DNA of 51,524 nt from an uncultured Adlercreutzia sp. (GCA_910585575.1 CAJUFS010000012.1:1-51524); one strand, 5' to 3'; counted from the first letter of the stretch, positions 1 through 10,089 are shown. The notes: a model not told the origin generated them from the letters alone. Numbers and translations are program-made.

Positions 1-1127
1 CCGGCGCCGGCGAAGTCGTCGATCCACAGGTCTTCCTTGCAGAAGCGCTCGCCATTCTGGTTGATCCACAGCGTGGGCTGCACGCCGGCGCAGTAGGCGT
101 CAGTGGTCCAGGTAGCCGTGATGGCGCCCAGGGTAACAGGGCCGCACCACATCACGGTGCCCAGGCCCTCGGCCATAGCAGCGCCGGCAGCCTTGGCCAT
201 CTTGATGCCGTCGCCATCGCGGCAGTCCATGCCCAGGGCCTGGATGTTCACGTTCTTGGTCTCGGACACGCCGTAGAGGAAGTCGGCGTTGTTGGCGTAA
301 CCGCCCGTGGCGATCATCACCACCGGAGCCTCCACCTTCAGCACGTTGCCCTTCTCGTCCTCGGCCAGCAGGCCGGCCACCTTGCCGTCCTCGATGACCA
401 GCTGACGGCCAAAAGTCTTGAAGCGAGCCTCGACGCCCAGCTTCTCGGCCTCGGCGCCGAAGGTCATCATGAAGTGACCGCCCGGGGAGGCATCCTCGCC
501 CTTGTCGTACACGTGCCAGATCTTCGGACCCGCACCGATGGCGATGACGTCGGCGAACACCTGGCCATGACCTTCAAGCCAGTCGATGGTCTCGTTCATC
601 TGGCCGAAGAAGTTCTCGTACAGCTTGTGCTGCGGAATCCAATGATGGAAGTTCAGGCAGGTGTTCATGGCGTTCTTCACGCCGTAGGGCTGGTCGGGGT
701 TGTAGGCACCGGCGAACATCGGGCAGTTCTCACCCGAGGTGTACTTGGTCTCCAAGCCGGTCATGCCCTCGGTGCCGATGAAGGAGCCGCCGTAGCCCTC
801 CATGCGCTCGATAACCACCGGCTTCAGGCCCAGGTCGATGGCTTGAATGGCCGCCGCCGTGCCCGTACCGCCCGCACCGACGATGCACACGTCGGCCTGG
901 ATGGTCTCAGTAGGCTCGCCCAGCTCGGCGATCTTCCAAATGTCGTCGGCGGTAGAAGCCGCAGCCTCGTCCTCGCCGGTGGCGGCAAGGTCGCTGGCAG
1001 CAGCCGCCGGCTCTTCGCTCTGCGCCTGGGGGGCGCAGCCCGCCAGGCCCGCGCCGGCGATGCCGGCAGCCACAAGGCCCGCTCCCGTCAGAAACGAGCG
1101 ACGGCTCAAATTGCTTTCTTCGATCAT
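1..1127 (-). CDS. Tat-exported FAD-dependent reductase, fumarate reductase/urocanate reductase flavoprotein type (C-terminus cut by window edge)
   Basis: Reading on the minus strand from ATG at 1127 gives 375 codons before the window ends, so the C-terminal part is missing. The N-terminus has a twin-arginine signal (SRRSFL, residues 8-13) with a hydrophobic stretch ending in L-A-G-C at Cys31, so a Tat-exported lipoprotein is possible. A linker rich in Ala and Glu follows, then the FAD dinucleotide-binding motif GAGGTGTAA and, later, ATGGYANN, typical of the FAD_binding_2 family. Such flavoproteins reduce fumarate, urocanate or other unsaturated acids outside the membrane; the substrate cannot be told from this fragment. 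The start follows a strong GAGGAGGG ribosome site. No haem motif is present, so the electron donor must be another protein. A divergent LysR-type gene lies upstream and is the likely regulator. Confidence 0.9.
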   Translation of the reverse strand, partial: MIEESNLSRRSFLTGAGLVAAGIAGAGLAGCAPQAQSEEPAAAASDLAATGEDEAAASTADDIWKIAELGEPTETIQADVCIVGAGGTGTAAAIQAIDLGLKPVVIERMEGYGGSFIGTEGMTGLETKYTSGENCPMFAGAYNPDQPYGVKNAMNTCLNFHHWIPQHKLYENFFGQMNETIDWLEGHGQVFADVIAIGAGPKIWHVYDKGEDASPGGHFMMTFGAEAEKLGVEARFKTFGRQLVIEDGKVAGLLAEDEKGNVLKVEAPVVMIATGGYANNADFLYGVSETKNVNIQALGMDCRDGDGIKMAKAAGAAMAEGLGTVMWCGPVTLGAITATWTTDAYCAGVQPTLWINQNGERFCKEDLWIDDFAGA

Positions 1128-1182
1128 GTTTCCCTCCTCGAAACAAGGTTCGTGCGGTTTTCCCTGAACCGCGATGGCTGGC

Positions 1183-1211
1183 ATTATTGACAAGTCGAAA
1201 ACCTTTGTGAA
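1183..1211 (-). promoter_or_regulatory. Candidate sigma-70 promoter of the flavoprotein reductase
   Basis: On the minus strand TTCACA (1206-1211) and AATAAT (1183-1188) are separated by exactly 17 bases, each one mismatch from consensus. Transcription would start near 1176, leaving a leader of about 50 bases. Confidence 0.5.
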
Positions 1212-1243
1212 GAGATTTCGGTTCAGCTTATTGTTTGCCCCTT

Positions 1244-1258
1244 GAAACTATAAGTTTC
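1244..1258. promoter_or_regulatory. Perfect 15-bp dyad, candidate LysR operator
   Basis: GAAACT-ATA-AGTTTC is a perfect inverted repeat in the divergent gap between the reductase and the LysR-type gene. It lies about 75 bases upstream of the predicted reductase transcription start, near the usual position of LysR-family recognition sites. Confidence 0.45.
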
Positions 1259-1348
1259 GCCCAGTGATCTGGTCATTGATGTATTTCGGGTACTACAATA
1301 GCCTTCGGGAGGGCGCCCTGCGGCGCACAATTGAAAAGGGGTAGGGTC

Positions 1349-2245
1349 ATGCTCGAAGATCGAGTCGATTACTTCATTTACGCCTACGAGTCGCCGAACT
1401 TCAGCGTTGCGGCAGCGAAAGTGCCCATGTCGCCCCAAGGCTTTTCGAAAGCCATCCGAAACCTCGAGAAACAACTCGGCGTCACCTTGTTCATCACCGA
1501 TGCCAACGGCCAGCGCACCCCAACTCCCTACGCCGATCTGTACTACGAGTTCGCCAAAAACCTGCAGCGGGAACGCTCCCAGCTGCAGAGCAGCTTCAAC
1601 GAGCTCACCGAAAACGGCGCCTTTGATTTCCAAGTACCCACCTCGCTGGGTATTTCAGGCCTTATCGAAGAGCCGCTCAAGGCAGCTTTTCGCCAGCGTT
1701 GCCCGGAGGCTCGTCTCACGCTTATCGAAATGCCCGACGCCGAGTGCGAGCGCTTCATCGAAGAAGGGCAATACCATACGGGGCTACTTGTCTCGCCGGC
1801 TCGAGGAGACCTCGTCTTCAAGGAGCTATATGCTACGAGCGTATGCCTGTGGGTGCCCCAGCACTGCCCCCTCTTCGAACGTGACGAGCTGACCCTGGAA
1901 GACTTGGCTGATCAGACCATCGCCATGCCCGGCCACGGATTCAAATGCTACACCCGCCTGATGACGCGAATGGAAGACGCGGGGCTTCCCGCTCCGCATA
2001 TCATCGAACGAAGCGAGATCATGTGGATCTATCAGGAGGTTGCCGAAGGTCGAGCCTTAGGCTTCACGCTGCCCTACATGCTGAATCTGGCCGCCTTCTC
2101 TCACCACGGCGCCATCCGCGCCATTCCCGTCGAAGGATCGCGCTGGGGCTTCGGCGTGGTCCATAGCAAAGAGCCTCTTGAGGGATCCTACGGGGCCATC
2201 TTGGAGTCCTGCGCGCTGGCCTGCTCAAACGACCTCGCTCGGTAG
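1349..2245 (+). CDS. LysR-family transcriptional regulator
   Basis: A 298-residue protein. The N-terminal winged helix has the LysR pattern: FSVAAAKVPMSPQGFSKAIRNLEKQLGVTLF at roughly residues 18-48. It is followed by a linker helix and an effector-binding region of about 200 residues. The ATG at 1349 is chosen over TTG at 1331 because it follows the purine-rich AAAGGGGTAGGG and gives the standard distance to the helix-turn-helix. It is divergently transcribed from the Tat-exported flavoprotein reductase, the usual layout for a LysR regulator and its target. The inducer is unknown; a substrate of the reductase is the natural guess. The helix-turn-helix is slightly degenerate (KVPMSPQGFSK), so family assignment is firmer than any statement on binding site. 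Confidence 0.85.
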   Translation: MLEDRVDYFIYAYESPNFSVAAAKVPMSPQGFSKAIRNLEKQLGVTLFITDANGQRTPTPYADLYYEFAKNLQRERSQLQSSFNELTENGAFDFQVPTSLGISGLIEEPLKAAFRQRCPEARLTLIEMPDAECERFIEEGQYHTGLLVSPARGDLVFKELYATSVCLWVPQHCPLFERDELTLEDLADQTIAMPGHGFKCYTRLMTRMEDAGLPAPHIIERSEIMWIYQEVAEGRALGFTLPYMLNLAAFSHHGAIRAIPVEGSRWGFGVVHSKEPLEGSYGAILESCALACSNDLAR

Positions 2246-2284
2246 AACTAGCACCGCAGAGACCCACTATCGGGCATCATCGAA

Positions 2285-2306
2285 AAGAGCCCCGAACGGG
2301 GCTCTT
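2285..2306 (-). terminator. Rho-independent terminator of ffh
   Basis: A 10-bp stem AAGAGCCCCG/CGGGGCTCTT is followed on the minus strand by TTTCG, and lies 27 bases past the ffh stop. It may also stop the converging LysR-type transcript, but that side has no T-run. Confidence 0.75.
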
Positions 2307-2332
2307 GGGATGCGAAAACGAGTCGGGCAGTC

Positions 2333-3748
2333 CTACTGCCCCATCATGTCTTGGAGTTTCTGGAGGTCCTTCATGGACATGCCGCCCATGCCGGGCAGCC
2401 CCAAGCCGCGGCGACGCTTGCCTTTCTTGCCCTTCTTCCCCTTGCGGGAGGCCTGCTGCTCCATGCCGGCGGTGGCCTGCTTCACCATCTTCTTCGTTTC
2501 ATTGAACTTCTTCATCATTTGGTTCACGTCGGTGACGGTGACGCCGGCGCCCTTGGCAATGCGGGCACGACGGCTGCCGTTCAGAAGTTCGGGCTTGGCG
2601 CGCTCGGCCTTGGTCATGGAGTTGATGATGACCTCCATGGCATCGAGTGCCCCCTCGTCTACCTGGCCCGATCCCAGGGCCTTGTCGCCACCGGGCAGCG
2701 CGCTGATGAGCTTGGAGACGCCGCCCATCTTGCGCACCTGCTTGTTCATCATAAGGAAGTCGTCCAAGGTAATTTGGCCGCGCATCATGCGCTCGGCTTC
2801 CATCTCCTCTTCCTCGGCCTGCTGCACGCGCACGGCGTTCTCGATGAGGGACACCACGTCGCCCATGCCCAAGATGCGCTTGGCCATGCGGTCGGGGTGA
2901 AACTGCTCCAGCGAGTCGGGCTTCTCGCCCGAGGAAATGAACTTGATGGGCTTGCCCGTGACTTCGCGGATAGACAGGGCGCCGCCGCCGCGGGCGTCGC
3001 CGTCCATCTTCGACATGATGACGCCGTCGAAGTCCACCGACTCGGCGAAGGCCTCCACCACGTTCACCACGTCCTGGCCGGTCATGGCGTCGACCACCAT
3101 GAGGATTTGGTCGGGCTTCACAGACTCTTTGATGGCCTGGGCCTCTTCCATCATGTCGGCGTCCACATGCAAACGGCCGGCGGTGTCGATGATGACCACG
3201 TCGCGCAGGTTGTCGATGGCGTACTGCACGCCTTCCTTCGCAATGGCCACCGGGTCTTTTCCGTCGCCGCGATAGACGCGCACGTCGATCTCGTCGCCCA
3301 GGGTTTGCAGCTGATCGGCGGCAGCGGGGCGGTACACGTCGCCGGCAATGAGCAGCGGGCTGTGATTTTCCTGCTTGAGGCGGTAGGCCAGCTTGGCGGC
3401 CGCCGTGGTTTTACCGGAGCCCTGCAGGCCCACCAGCATGATGACGTTGGGAATGCGACTGCCCAGCACCAGGCGCGAATCGGTGCGGCCCAGAAGCTCG
3501 GTGAGCTCGTCGAGCACAATCTTCACGACGTTCTGTGCCGGCGTAAGGGAATCGAGCACCTCGGCCGACAGGCAGCGCTCCTTGGTGCGAGCGACGAAGG
3601 TTTTGACCACCTTGAAGTTGACGTCGGCCTCCAGCAGCGCCAGGCGGATCTCGCGCATGGCGGCATTGATGTCGTCCTCGGTCAGACGGCCTTTGGACTT
3701 CAGGCCGGAGAAGATGCCTTGGAGGCGTTCGGAAAGATTCTCAAGCAT
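2333..3748 (-). CDS. ffh: Signal recognition particle protein Ffh (SRP54)
   Basis: A 471-residue protein with the full SRP54 layout: N domain, G domain with P-loop GLQGSGKTT, DTAGRLH and SKMDG motifs, and a methionine-rich M domain at the C-terminus containing a GGMSMKDLQKLQ tail. It binds 4.5S RNA and signal sequences of nascent membrane and secreted proteins, and docks with FtsY at the membrane. The ATG start begins MLENLSERLQGIF, matching the family start. The gene lies 48 bases downstream of ftsY on the same strand, so both SRP GTPases are probably co-transcribed. No SRP RNA gene was seen in the window. Confidence 0.98.
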   Translation of the reverse strand: MLENLSERLQGIFSGLKSKGRLTEDDINAAMREIRLALLEADVNFKVVKTFVARTKERCLSAEVLDSLTPAQNVVKIVLDELTELLGRTDSRLVLGSRIPNVIMLVGLQGSGKTTAAAKLAYRLKQENHSPLLIAGDVYRPAAADQLQTLGDEIDVRVYRGDGKDPVAIAKEGVQYAIDNLRDVVIIDTAGRLHVDADMMEEAQAIKESVKPDQILMVVDAMTGQDVVNVVEAFAESVDFDGVIMSKMDGDARGGGALSIREVTGKPIKFISSGEKPDSLEQFHPDRMAKRILGMGDVVSLIENAVRVQQAEEEEMEAERMMRGQITLDDFLMMNKQVRKMGGVSKLISALPGGDKALGSGQVDEGALDAMEVIINSMTKAERAKPELLNGSRRARIAKGAGVTVTDVNQMMKKFNETKKMVKQATAGMEQQASRKGKKGKKGKRRRGLGLPGMGGMSMKDLQKLQDMMGQ

Positions 3749-3796
3749 GGGCTACGTACTCCTTCAGCGAAAATGGTTCGCAAGCATTATAGGGGG

Positions 3797-5323
<1,527 letters not shown>

Positions 5324-5409
5324 GGACGTGCTCCTTTGTCATCGTGGCCGCCATCAAAGTTGTTTCGTTCCAGTTTACGCTATTCCCGCGCCCACGCGAA
5401 GGAGCCCGA

Positions 5410-8400
5410 TCATTCTTCATGCCAGTTCAAGAGATCGTAAAGCTCTTCCGGCGACAGCGCACCCGCGGCAGCCAGCCCGTCCTTGCCAGGGCTTCCCGTT
5501 TGGGAACCACCCGGCAGAGTGTCCCCTACGTCCTCTTCTTCGGCCTCCCCCAGCACCAAAGCCGCGAGCTCGGCCTTCATGGCAGCCAGCGAGCGCATGC
5601 GCTCCTCGATGGTGTTCTGGGCCACCAGCTCGTACACGGTGACCGGCTGGTCCTGGCCCAACCGGTGGGTGCGATCGGCCGCCTGGCGCGCGGCGGCGTC
5701 GTTCCACCAGGGATCGGTGTGCACCACCACGGTGGCGCCCGTCAAGTTCAGACCCACGCCGCCGGCTTTGAGCGAAATAAGGAACACCGGCACCTTATTG
5801 TGATTGAAAGCCGCCGCCAGGGCCACGCGCTCCTTTTTCGGTGTGGAGCCCGTCAACTGGTAGAACGGTATCCCTTGCTGCTCCAGCCGTTCCGCCACAC
5901 GGGCAAGAAAACTGGTGAACTGGGAGTAGACGAGCATCTTCTGCCCCGCTTCGCATCCGGCGCATACCAGCTCCAGCAGCGCTTCCATTTTGGCCGAGGA
6001 GCCCTGGTAGTTTTCGAACACCAGGGCAGGGTCAAGGGCAATGCGCCGCAGGGAGGACAGCTCGGCGAGCACTTGGACCCGGGGCGCCCGCGCCTCGCGC
6101 TCCTTGTCGGACAGGTAGCGTGCCTCACGGGAGCGGGACAGTCGAATTTGCGCCGCCAAGCGCTCGCGCAGCGACTGTTCAGCCCCGTCATAGAGGCGGC
6201 GCTGCTCGCCCTCGAGCGCCACGGGCACGGTCACCGTGGCCTTCGCCGGCAGCTCGGGCGCCACGGCCTGCTTCGTGCGCCGCAGGACGAAGGGAGCCGT
6301 CAGCAGGCGCAGCCGGCGGGCGGCGTCGTCATCGCCGCCGATGATGGCCGCCTCGAAGCGCTCGCGAAAGCGCTGATAGGGGCCGAGCAAGCCCGGCATG
6401 AGGAAATCGAAGATGCTCCACAGCTCCGAGAGGCGGTTTTCCAACGGGGTACCCGTCAGCGCCAGGCGATGATCGGCGCGTAGCCGTTTGACGGCCCGCG
6501 TGGTGGCCGTAGCGTGATTCTTGATGTACTGGGCCTCATCGAGCACCACCACATCGAAGTCGAGCGCCTCCCAGGCCTCGGCATCGCGGCGCACAACGTC
6601 GTAGGAGCACACCAGCACCTCCGCCGCGCCGGCCCGCTGGACTGCCCGCTCGGAAGCCGAGCCGCTCACCGCGCAGACACCCAACGCAGGCGCGAAGCGG
6701 GCGAACTCGGCCATCCAGTTGTAGACCAGGGACGCGGGGCACACCACCAGCGCGGGCTTTGTCGCCGCACCAACAGGCGCTTGGGCCTGGTCCTCGGGCG
6801 CTTGGCCCTGAGCCTCGGGCGCTTGGACCTGAGCCGCGAGCGCCTGAGCGCGCCGTTGGCAGAGCGCGGCGATCACCTGTACGGTCTTCCCCAGGCCCAT
6901 CTCATCGGCCAGAATGCCGCCGAGACCCGCTTCCCACAGCGCCTCGATCCACTCCACGCCCGCTGCCTGATAGGAGCGCAGTCGTGCCTCGAAGCCTGGA
7001 ATGGCAGCAGTTGCTTCCTGGGTCGCGCGGGCTCCGGAAGGGGCTGCGGCACCCTCCGTCGCCGCATTCTCTGCTATCGCGCCTTCCGAAGACGCGGCAT
7101 CGCCCGCGCCCGAGGAACTTCCGGCCCGCTGGGCGCGACGATAGAGCGACCGATAGCGAGCAACGAACTCGGTAAACCCCTGATCGCGATAGACGTCGGC
7201 CAGCTCGTTATCCAGATAGAAGGCCTGCCAGGTGGGCAACTCCACCGGCGAGCCGTCCCAGGTTGCCGCATCAAGGCCCACATCCTGGGCCAGGCGGTTC
7301 AGCTCGGCCACGTCACTGGCATTCAAATCGAGGAAGGCGCCCTGGCGCAGTCGGTGGAAGCGGCGATGGCGCCGATAGGAGCCGAGCAACGCGGCCAGCT
7401 CCTCGGGAGGCACGTCGCTTAAGGCCACGTCCATGGCAATAAGGTTGCCCGCCAGGGAAAGCCCGAGGGACAACCGCGGAGGCCGCGCGAACAGCAGCCG
7501 ATCGAAAGCCGGCGTGGTATGTACCGCACCGGCCTCCTGGAAACGTGCCAGCCCTTCGAAGAGCAATAGACCCACGGCTTCCTCGTCAGCCAGGGACAGC
7601 GAAGCCGAAGCAGGCACATACTGCCGAAGCATCTCGAGGGCGCCCTGCTCGCGCTCAAGGTTGCGCCAAAGCATTTCCGTGCTGGCCTCGGGCACCTCGT
7701 CCACAACGCCGGCCATCACCACGATACCCTCGCGCACCTGCTCCACGGCCCCAGGAACCTCTGAGGGTCCCAGGGAGAGCACCACTTCATCAGCCCCATA
7801 GCGCACGCGGGCGCCCACCTCGATGGCCTCCCCCACGCGGTCGAAGTAGAAGTTCACCTGGCACGGACGACGGCGATAGGCATCGAGAAACGCCGGGGCC
7901 TGCAGCTCGAAGGCCTCCTCCAACCGCGGCAGCACCGTCGCGCCGAAGGCCGGCAGATCGGCAGCGGCCACAAACAGCTCGGCATCGTCGGCGTTATAGA
8001 CCTGACGAATGAACTGCGCTCCCTCGGCGCATTCATCTCCCCAGCGATAGAAGACGTCATCGAAAAGCACATAGGCACGGTCATCGGAAAAGGCACCGAT
8101 GAGGGCATCGTCCCGCGTGAGCACCACCCCTCCGTCTTCCTCGATGAGCCGCAGCAGGGCCGGCGGCCGCCCGGAGGCGCAATGTACGGTCATACGCGAG
8201 CGCACGCTGCCGTCGGTGCAGGCGAAGGCGAAGGGCTCCTCTCCGGTGGCATCCAGGAATTCCACCACCTCGTCCTCGCTCAAATGCAGCGTGCGACCCA
8301 CCGTTTCGGGCGCACGGCACGACGAAGACCAACGCTCCTCGTAGGCAAACGCTCGGCCGCGGGACCCACGACGAGTCTCCTCTCGCTCACGACGCCGCCG

Positions 8401-8733
8401 CACCGCGCGACCGATAAACCCCACAAAGGGGCGACTGGCCGGATGGAAGGCGCCAAGGCAGTGCACAAACGACAGCTTGGGCCCGTAGGTGGCTTCCTCC
8501 CCGCCTTCGCAATGGGCGACGAAGTCATCGAGGGACTTCACCACGTAGGAACCGCGCTCCCCCTGCACCGAGAACGCGAGCGAGAACTCTCCGAAACCGT
8601 AGGTCAATGTAGGCAGCAGCCGCACGACGCCCGCCCCCTCAGTGGGCGCTTGGGCCATGGCGCGCACAAAGGCGGCGAGGGCCGGGCTGGACGAGCGAGC
8701 GCCCTCCCGCGACGATGGAGTATCTTCGGTCAC
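5410..8733 (-). CDS. SNF2-family DEAD/DEAH-type helicase with bacterial SNF2-associated N-terminus
   Basis: A 1107-residue protein starting at GTG after AAGGA. Residues 1 to about 550 are a long bacterial-type N-terminal region. The SNF2 ATPase follows: motif I DEMGLGKT near 605-617, DEAQYIKNH near 733, LTGTPLENRL, and a second RecA lobe with YSQFTSFLARVAERL, LTGSTPKKER and the motif VI segment DRTHRLGQDQPV near 1010-1030. Such proteins move along or remodel DNA-protein complexes, or recycle RNA polymerase; the cellular role of this one is unknown. Between motifs I and Ia is an inserted Gln-Ala-Pro heptad repeat encoded by 21-bp tandem units (6776-6838). No methylase or nuclease partner is next to it, so a defence-island role is not supported. 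Confidence 0.93.
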   Translation of the reverse strand: MTEDTPSSREGARSSSPALAAFVRAMAQAPTEGAGVVRLLPTLTYGFGEFSLAFSVQGERGSYVVKSLDDFVAHCEGGEEATYGPKLSFVHCLGAFHPASRPFVGFIGRAVRRRREREETRRGSRGRAFAYEERWSSSCRAPETVGRTLHLSEDEVVEFLDATGEEPFAFACTDGSVRSRMTVHCASGRPPALLRLIEEDGGVVLTRDDALIGAFSDDRAYVLFDDVFYRWGDECAEGAQFIRQVYNADDAELFVAAADLPAFGATVLPRLEEAFELQAPAFLDAYRRRPCQVNFYFDRVGEAIEVGARVRYGADEVVLSLGPSEVPGAVEQVREGIVVMAGVVDEVPEASTEMLWRNLEREQGALEMLRQYVPASASLSLADEEAVGLLLFEGLARFQEAGAVHTTPAFDRLLFARPPRLSLGLSLAGNLIAMDVALSDVPPEELAALLGSYRRHRRFHRLRQGAFLDLNASDVAELNRLAQDVGLDAATWDGSPVELPTWQAFYLDNELADVYRDQGFTEFVARYRSLYRRAQRAGSSSGAGDAASSEGAIAENAATEGAAAPSGARATQEATAAIPGFEARLRSYQAAGVEWIEALWEAGLGGILADEMGLGKTVQVIAALCQRRAQALAAQVQAPEAQGQAPEDQAQAPVGAATKPALVVCPASLVYNWMAEFARFAPALGVCAVSGSASERAVQRAGAAEVLVCSYDVVRRDAEAWEALDFDVVVLDEAQYIKNHATATTRAVKRLRADHRLALTGTPLENRLSELWSIFDFLMPGLLGPYQRFRERFEAAIIGGDDDAARRLRLLTAPFVLRRTKQAVAPELPAKATVTVPVALEGEQRRLYDGAEQSLRERLAAQIRLSRSREARYLSDKEREARAPRVQVLAELSSLRRIALDPALVFENYQGSSAKMEALLELVCAGCEAGQKMLVYSQFTSFLARVAERLEQQGIPFYQLTGSTPKKERVALAAAFNHNKVPVFLISLKAGGVGLNLTGATVVVHTDPWWNDAAARQAADRTHRLGQDQPVTVYELVAQNTIEERMRSLAAMKAELAALVLGEAEEEDVGDTLPGGSQTGSPGKDGLAAAGALSPEELYDLLNWHEE
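6776..6838. repeat. In-frame 21-bp tandem repeat (3 units) inside the SNF2 gene
   Basis: Units at 6776-6796, 6797-6817 and 6818-6838 follow the plus-strand pattern GGCGCTTGG-N5-GWSCYSG. On the coding strand each gives a seven-residue unit of type QAP-E/A-D/A-Q-G/A/V. It sits between helicase motifs I and Ia. Confidence 0.8.
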
Positions 8734-8782
8734 GACGATTCCTTATAAGTTTATATGTTTATAGTAACTTGTCTTCTTTCCT

Positions 8783-8811
8783 ATTATAAGAACATTTGTT
8801 CATGGTATCAC
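8783..8811 (-). promoter_or_regulatory. Candidate promoter of the SNF2 helicase gene
   Basis: On the minus strand a perfect TATAAT (8783-8788) lies 17 bases from GTGATA (8806-8811), which matches four of six -35 positions. The leader would be about 45 bases. Confidence 0.5.
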
Positions 8812-8909
8812 AGGTTGTCGCCGGCGCACCAGAGCAAATGCACGGAACGAGCCGCGACCTTACGCAAATGTCCAAGGCCCGAAGACGAACGATATACGAA
8901 CAAACGAAT

Positions 8910-9061
8910 GAGCGAGTGCGTATCGCACCGACACCAGAATGAGCAGGGGCGTAACGCGCCGACATCCGAGCGGGCGGGCGCGTATCGCACCGACACCCGA
9001 ACGAGCGCGCTTATCGCACGACGTCCGAATGTGCGGGCGCGCACCGCGCCAGTGTCCGCAC
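8910..9061. repeat. Five tandem degenerate 31-bp repeats
   Basis: Units at 8910-8940, 8941-8971, 8972-9002, 9003-9030 (28 bp) and 9031-9061. Common core is GNGCGNGCGCGTATCGCACC followed by GACAYCCGAAY. There are no spacers between units, so this is not a CRISPR array. Confidence 0.85.
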
Positions 9062-9193
9062 GGAGCCTCCCCGATTTCAACCGCAGGCTTACGGGACGTC
9101 AAAGGCGCAGCATCGAAGCGAATCCGCCCTCAGCCCCAACCTCTCTTCCCGCATAAGATGACCTTAGCTGTTAACCCACGGGAAGGAGATCCC

Positions 9194-9550
9194 ATGAGCT
9201 TTCTGGACAAGATGAAGGACGCCGGCGAGGACATCAAAGAAGCGTTCCAGGATGGCGCCAAGGACCTGGCCGACAAAGCCGGCGACCTGAAGGACGCCGC
9301 CGCCGAGAAGGCAGGAGATTTGAAAGACGCAGCCGCCGAGAAGGCCGGAGACTTGGCCGACAAGGCCGGCGACCTGAAGGATGCTGCCGTCGAGAAGGCC
9401 GGCGACTTGAAGGACGCCGCCGCTGAGAAGGCCGGCGACATCGCCGATGCCGCCTCGGACAAGGCCGAAGAGCTGAAGAAGGCCGCTGCCGACAAGATGG
9501 ACGACGCCAAGAAGGCCGCCGCCGACGCGAAGGACGACGCGAAGAAGTAG
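9194..9550 (+). CDS. Small LEA-like protein of 11-residue amphipathic repeats
   Basis: A 118-residue protein starting at ATG 9194 after GGAAGGAGAT. After a short lead MSFLDKMKDAGEDIKEAF it is built almost entirely of 11-residue units of type AEKAGDLKDAA and ADKAGDLKDAA, ending in Lys/Asp/Ala-rich helix (KKAAADAKDDAKK). There is no signal peptide, Cys, Trp or membrane segment. This pattern resembles group 3 LEA proteins and apolipoprotein-like helices, which in other organisms protect proteins or membranes under desiccation or bind lipid surfaces; function here is inference. It stands alone between a non-coding region and a strong terminator. Repeats are also visible in the DNA, so unit number may vary among strains. 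Confidence 0.85.
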   Translation: MSFLDKMKDAGEDIKEAFQDGAKDLADKAGDLKDAAAEKAGDLKDAAAEKAGDLADKAGDLKDAAVEKAGDLKDAAAEKAGDIADAASDKAEELKKAAADKMDDAKKAAADAKDDAKK

Positions 9551-9571
9551 CGTTTCTTCCAACCACTCCTG

Positions 9572-9609
9572 AGAGAAGGCCCGAGAGCATGAGTTCTCGG
9601 GCCTTCTCT
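9572..9609 (+). terminator. Strong hairpin between convergent genes
   Basis: A perfect 15-bp stem (9572-9586 with 9595-9609) and an 8-base loop lie between the helical-repeat gene and the converging DUF523 gene. T-runs are short, so it is a likely bidirectional terminator. Confidence 0.7.
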
Positions 9610-9618
9610 TGTTGGCGG

Positions 9619-10089
9619 TCATTCTCGCTGGCAGTCGTTACCGTCCTCAAGGGGAAGGGCGCCAAGATGCTCCTCGTCGATCACCACTACCCCCTGACCC
9701 CGCAGTCGTGCCGCCGCAACACCCTCACCGCGGCACATCCGCCCCGTAAAGGTTCCGTCGTACACGGTCTCACTGCCACAGGAGGGACTACCGCTCTTGA
9801 GCACGGCCACGGCGCAGCCCTCGTCTTCCGCAAGCTGGCACGCAATTTCGGCGCCGCGCTCGAAGGCGGCGGTTACGTCCCGGCCCTCGACATTCACCAC
9901 GCGCACTCCCGCTCCGGTGCGCTGCAGCTCGCTAGGCAGGCGCGGCGTGGGCAGACCTCCCAGCACCTCGGGGCAGACGGACACCAGCCGATGCTGCTTC
10001 GCTAGCGCCTGCACGGCGGCACAGGGCTTCGCGCGCCCATCGTAGCGACAGGGCTCCCCCAGCAAGCAGGCACTCACCAAGATATTCAT
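9619..10089 (-). CDS. DUF523 family protein (YbbK-like)
   Basis: A 156-residue protein that matches DUF523 from end to end. The start MNILVSACLLGEPCRYDG has the conserved SACLLG..CRYDG motif. The middle has VCPEVLGGLPTPR and the later part has VLKSGSPSCGS. The conserved cysteines (SAC, CRYDG, VCPE, SPSCGS) suggest metal or thiol chemistry, but the biochemical role of the family is not established. It is a single-gene unit converging on the helical-repeat gene; the gap to the upstream symporter is divergent. Confidence 0.92.
   Translation of the reverse strand: MNILVSACLLGEPCRYDGRAKPCAAVQALAKQHRLVSVCPEVLGGLPTPRLPSELQRTGAGVRVVNVEGRDVTAAFERGAEIACQLAEDEGCAVAVLKSGSPSCGSETVYDGTFTGRMCRGEGVAAARLRGQGVVVIDEEHLGALPLEDGNDCQRE

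Larger units (their letters stand above)
8734..9193. other. 460-base non-coding region with promoter and tandem repeats
   Basis: The left 80 bases are AT-rich and hold the SNF2 promoter. The middle holds five degenerate 31-bp repeats. The right end carries the ribosome site GGAAGGAGAT for the next gene. Short open frames here are products of the repeats: the repeat period is not a multiple of three and none has a ribosome site. Confidence 0.7.

Noticed and set aside
8910-9061. Possible CRISPR array
   Set aside because: Units are directly adjacent without spacers and are degenerate; no cas genes are in the window.
8808-9102. Small open frames across the 31-bp repeats on both strands
   Set aside because: Frames are open on both strands because the repeats are GC-rich. 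The 31-bp period shifts frame between units, and no ribosome site is present.
8939-9193. Longer N-terminus for the helical-repeat protein
   Set aside because: It runs through the tandem repeats, and the strong ribosome site points to ATG 9194.
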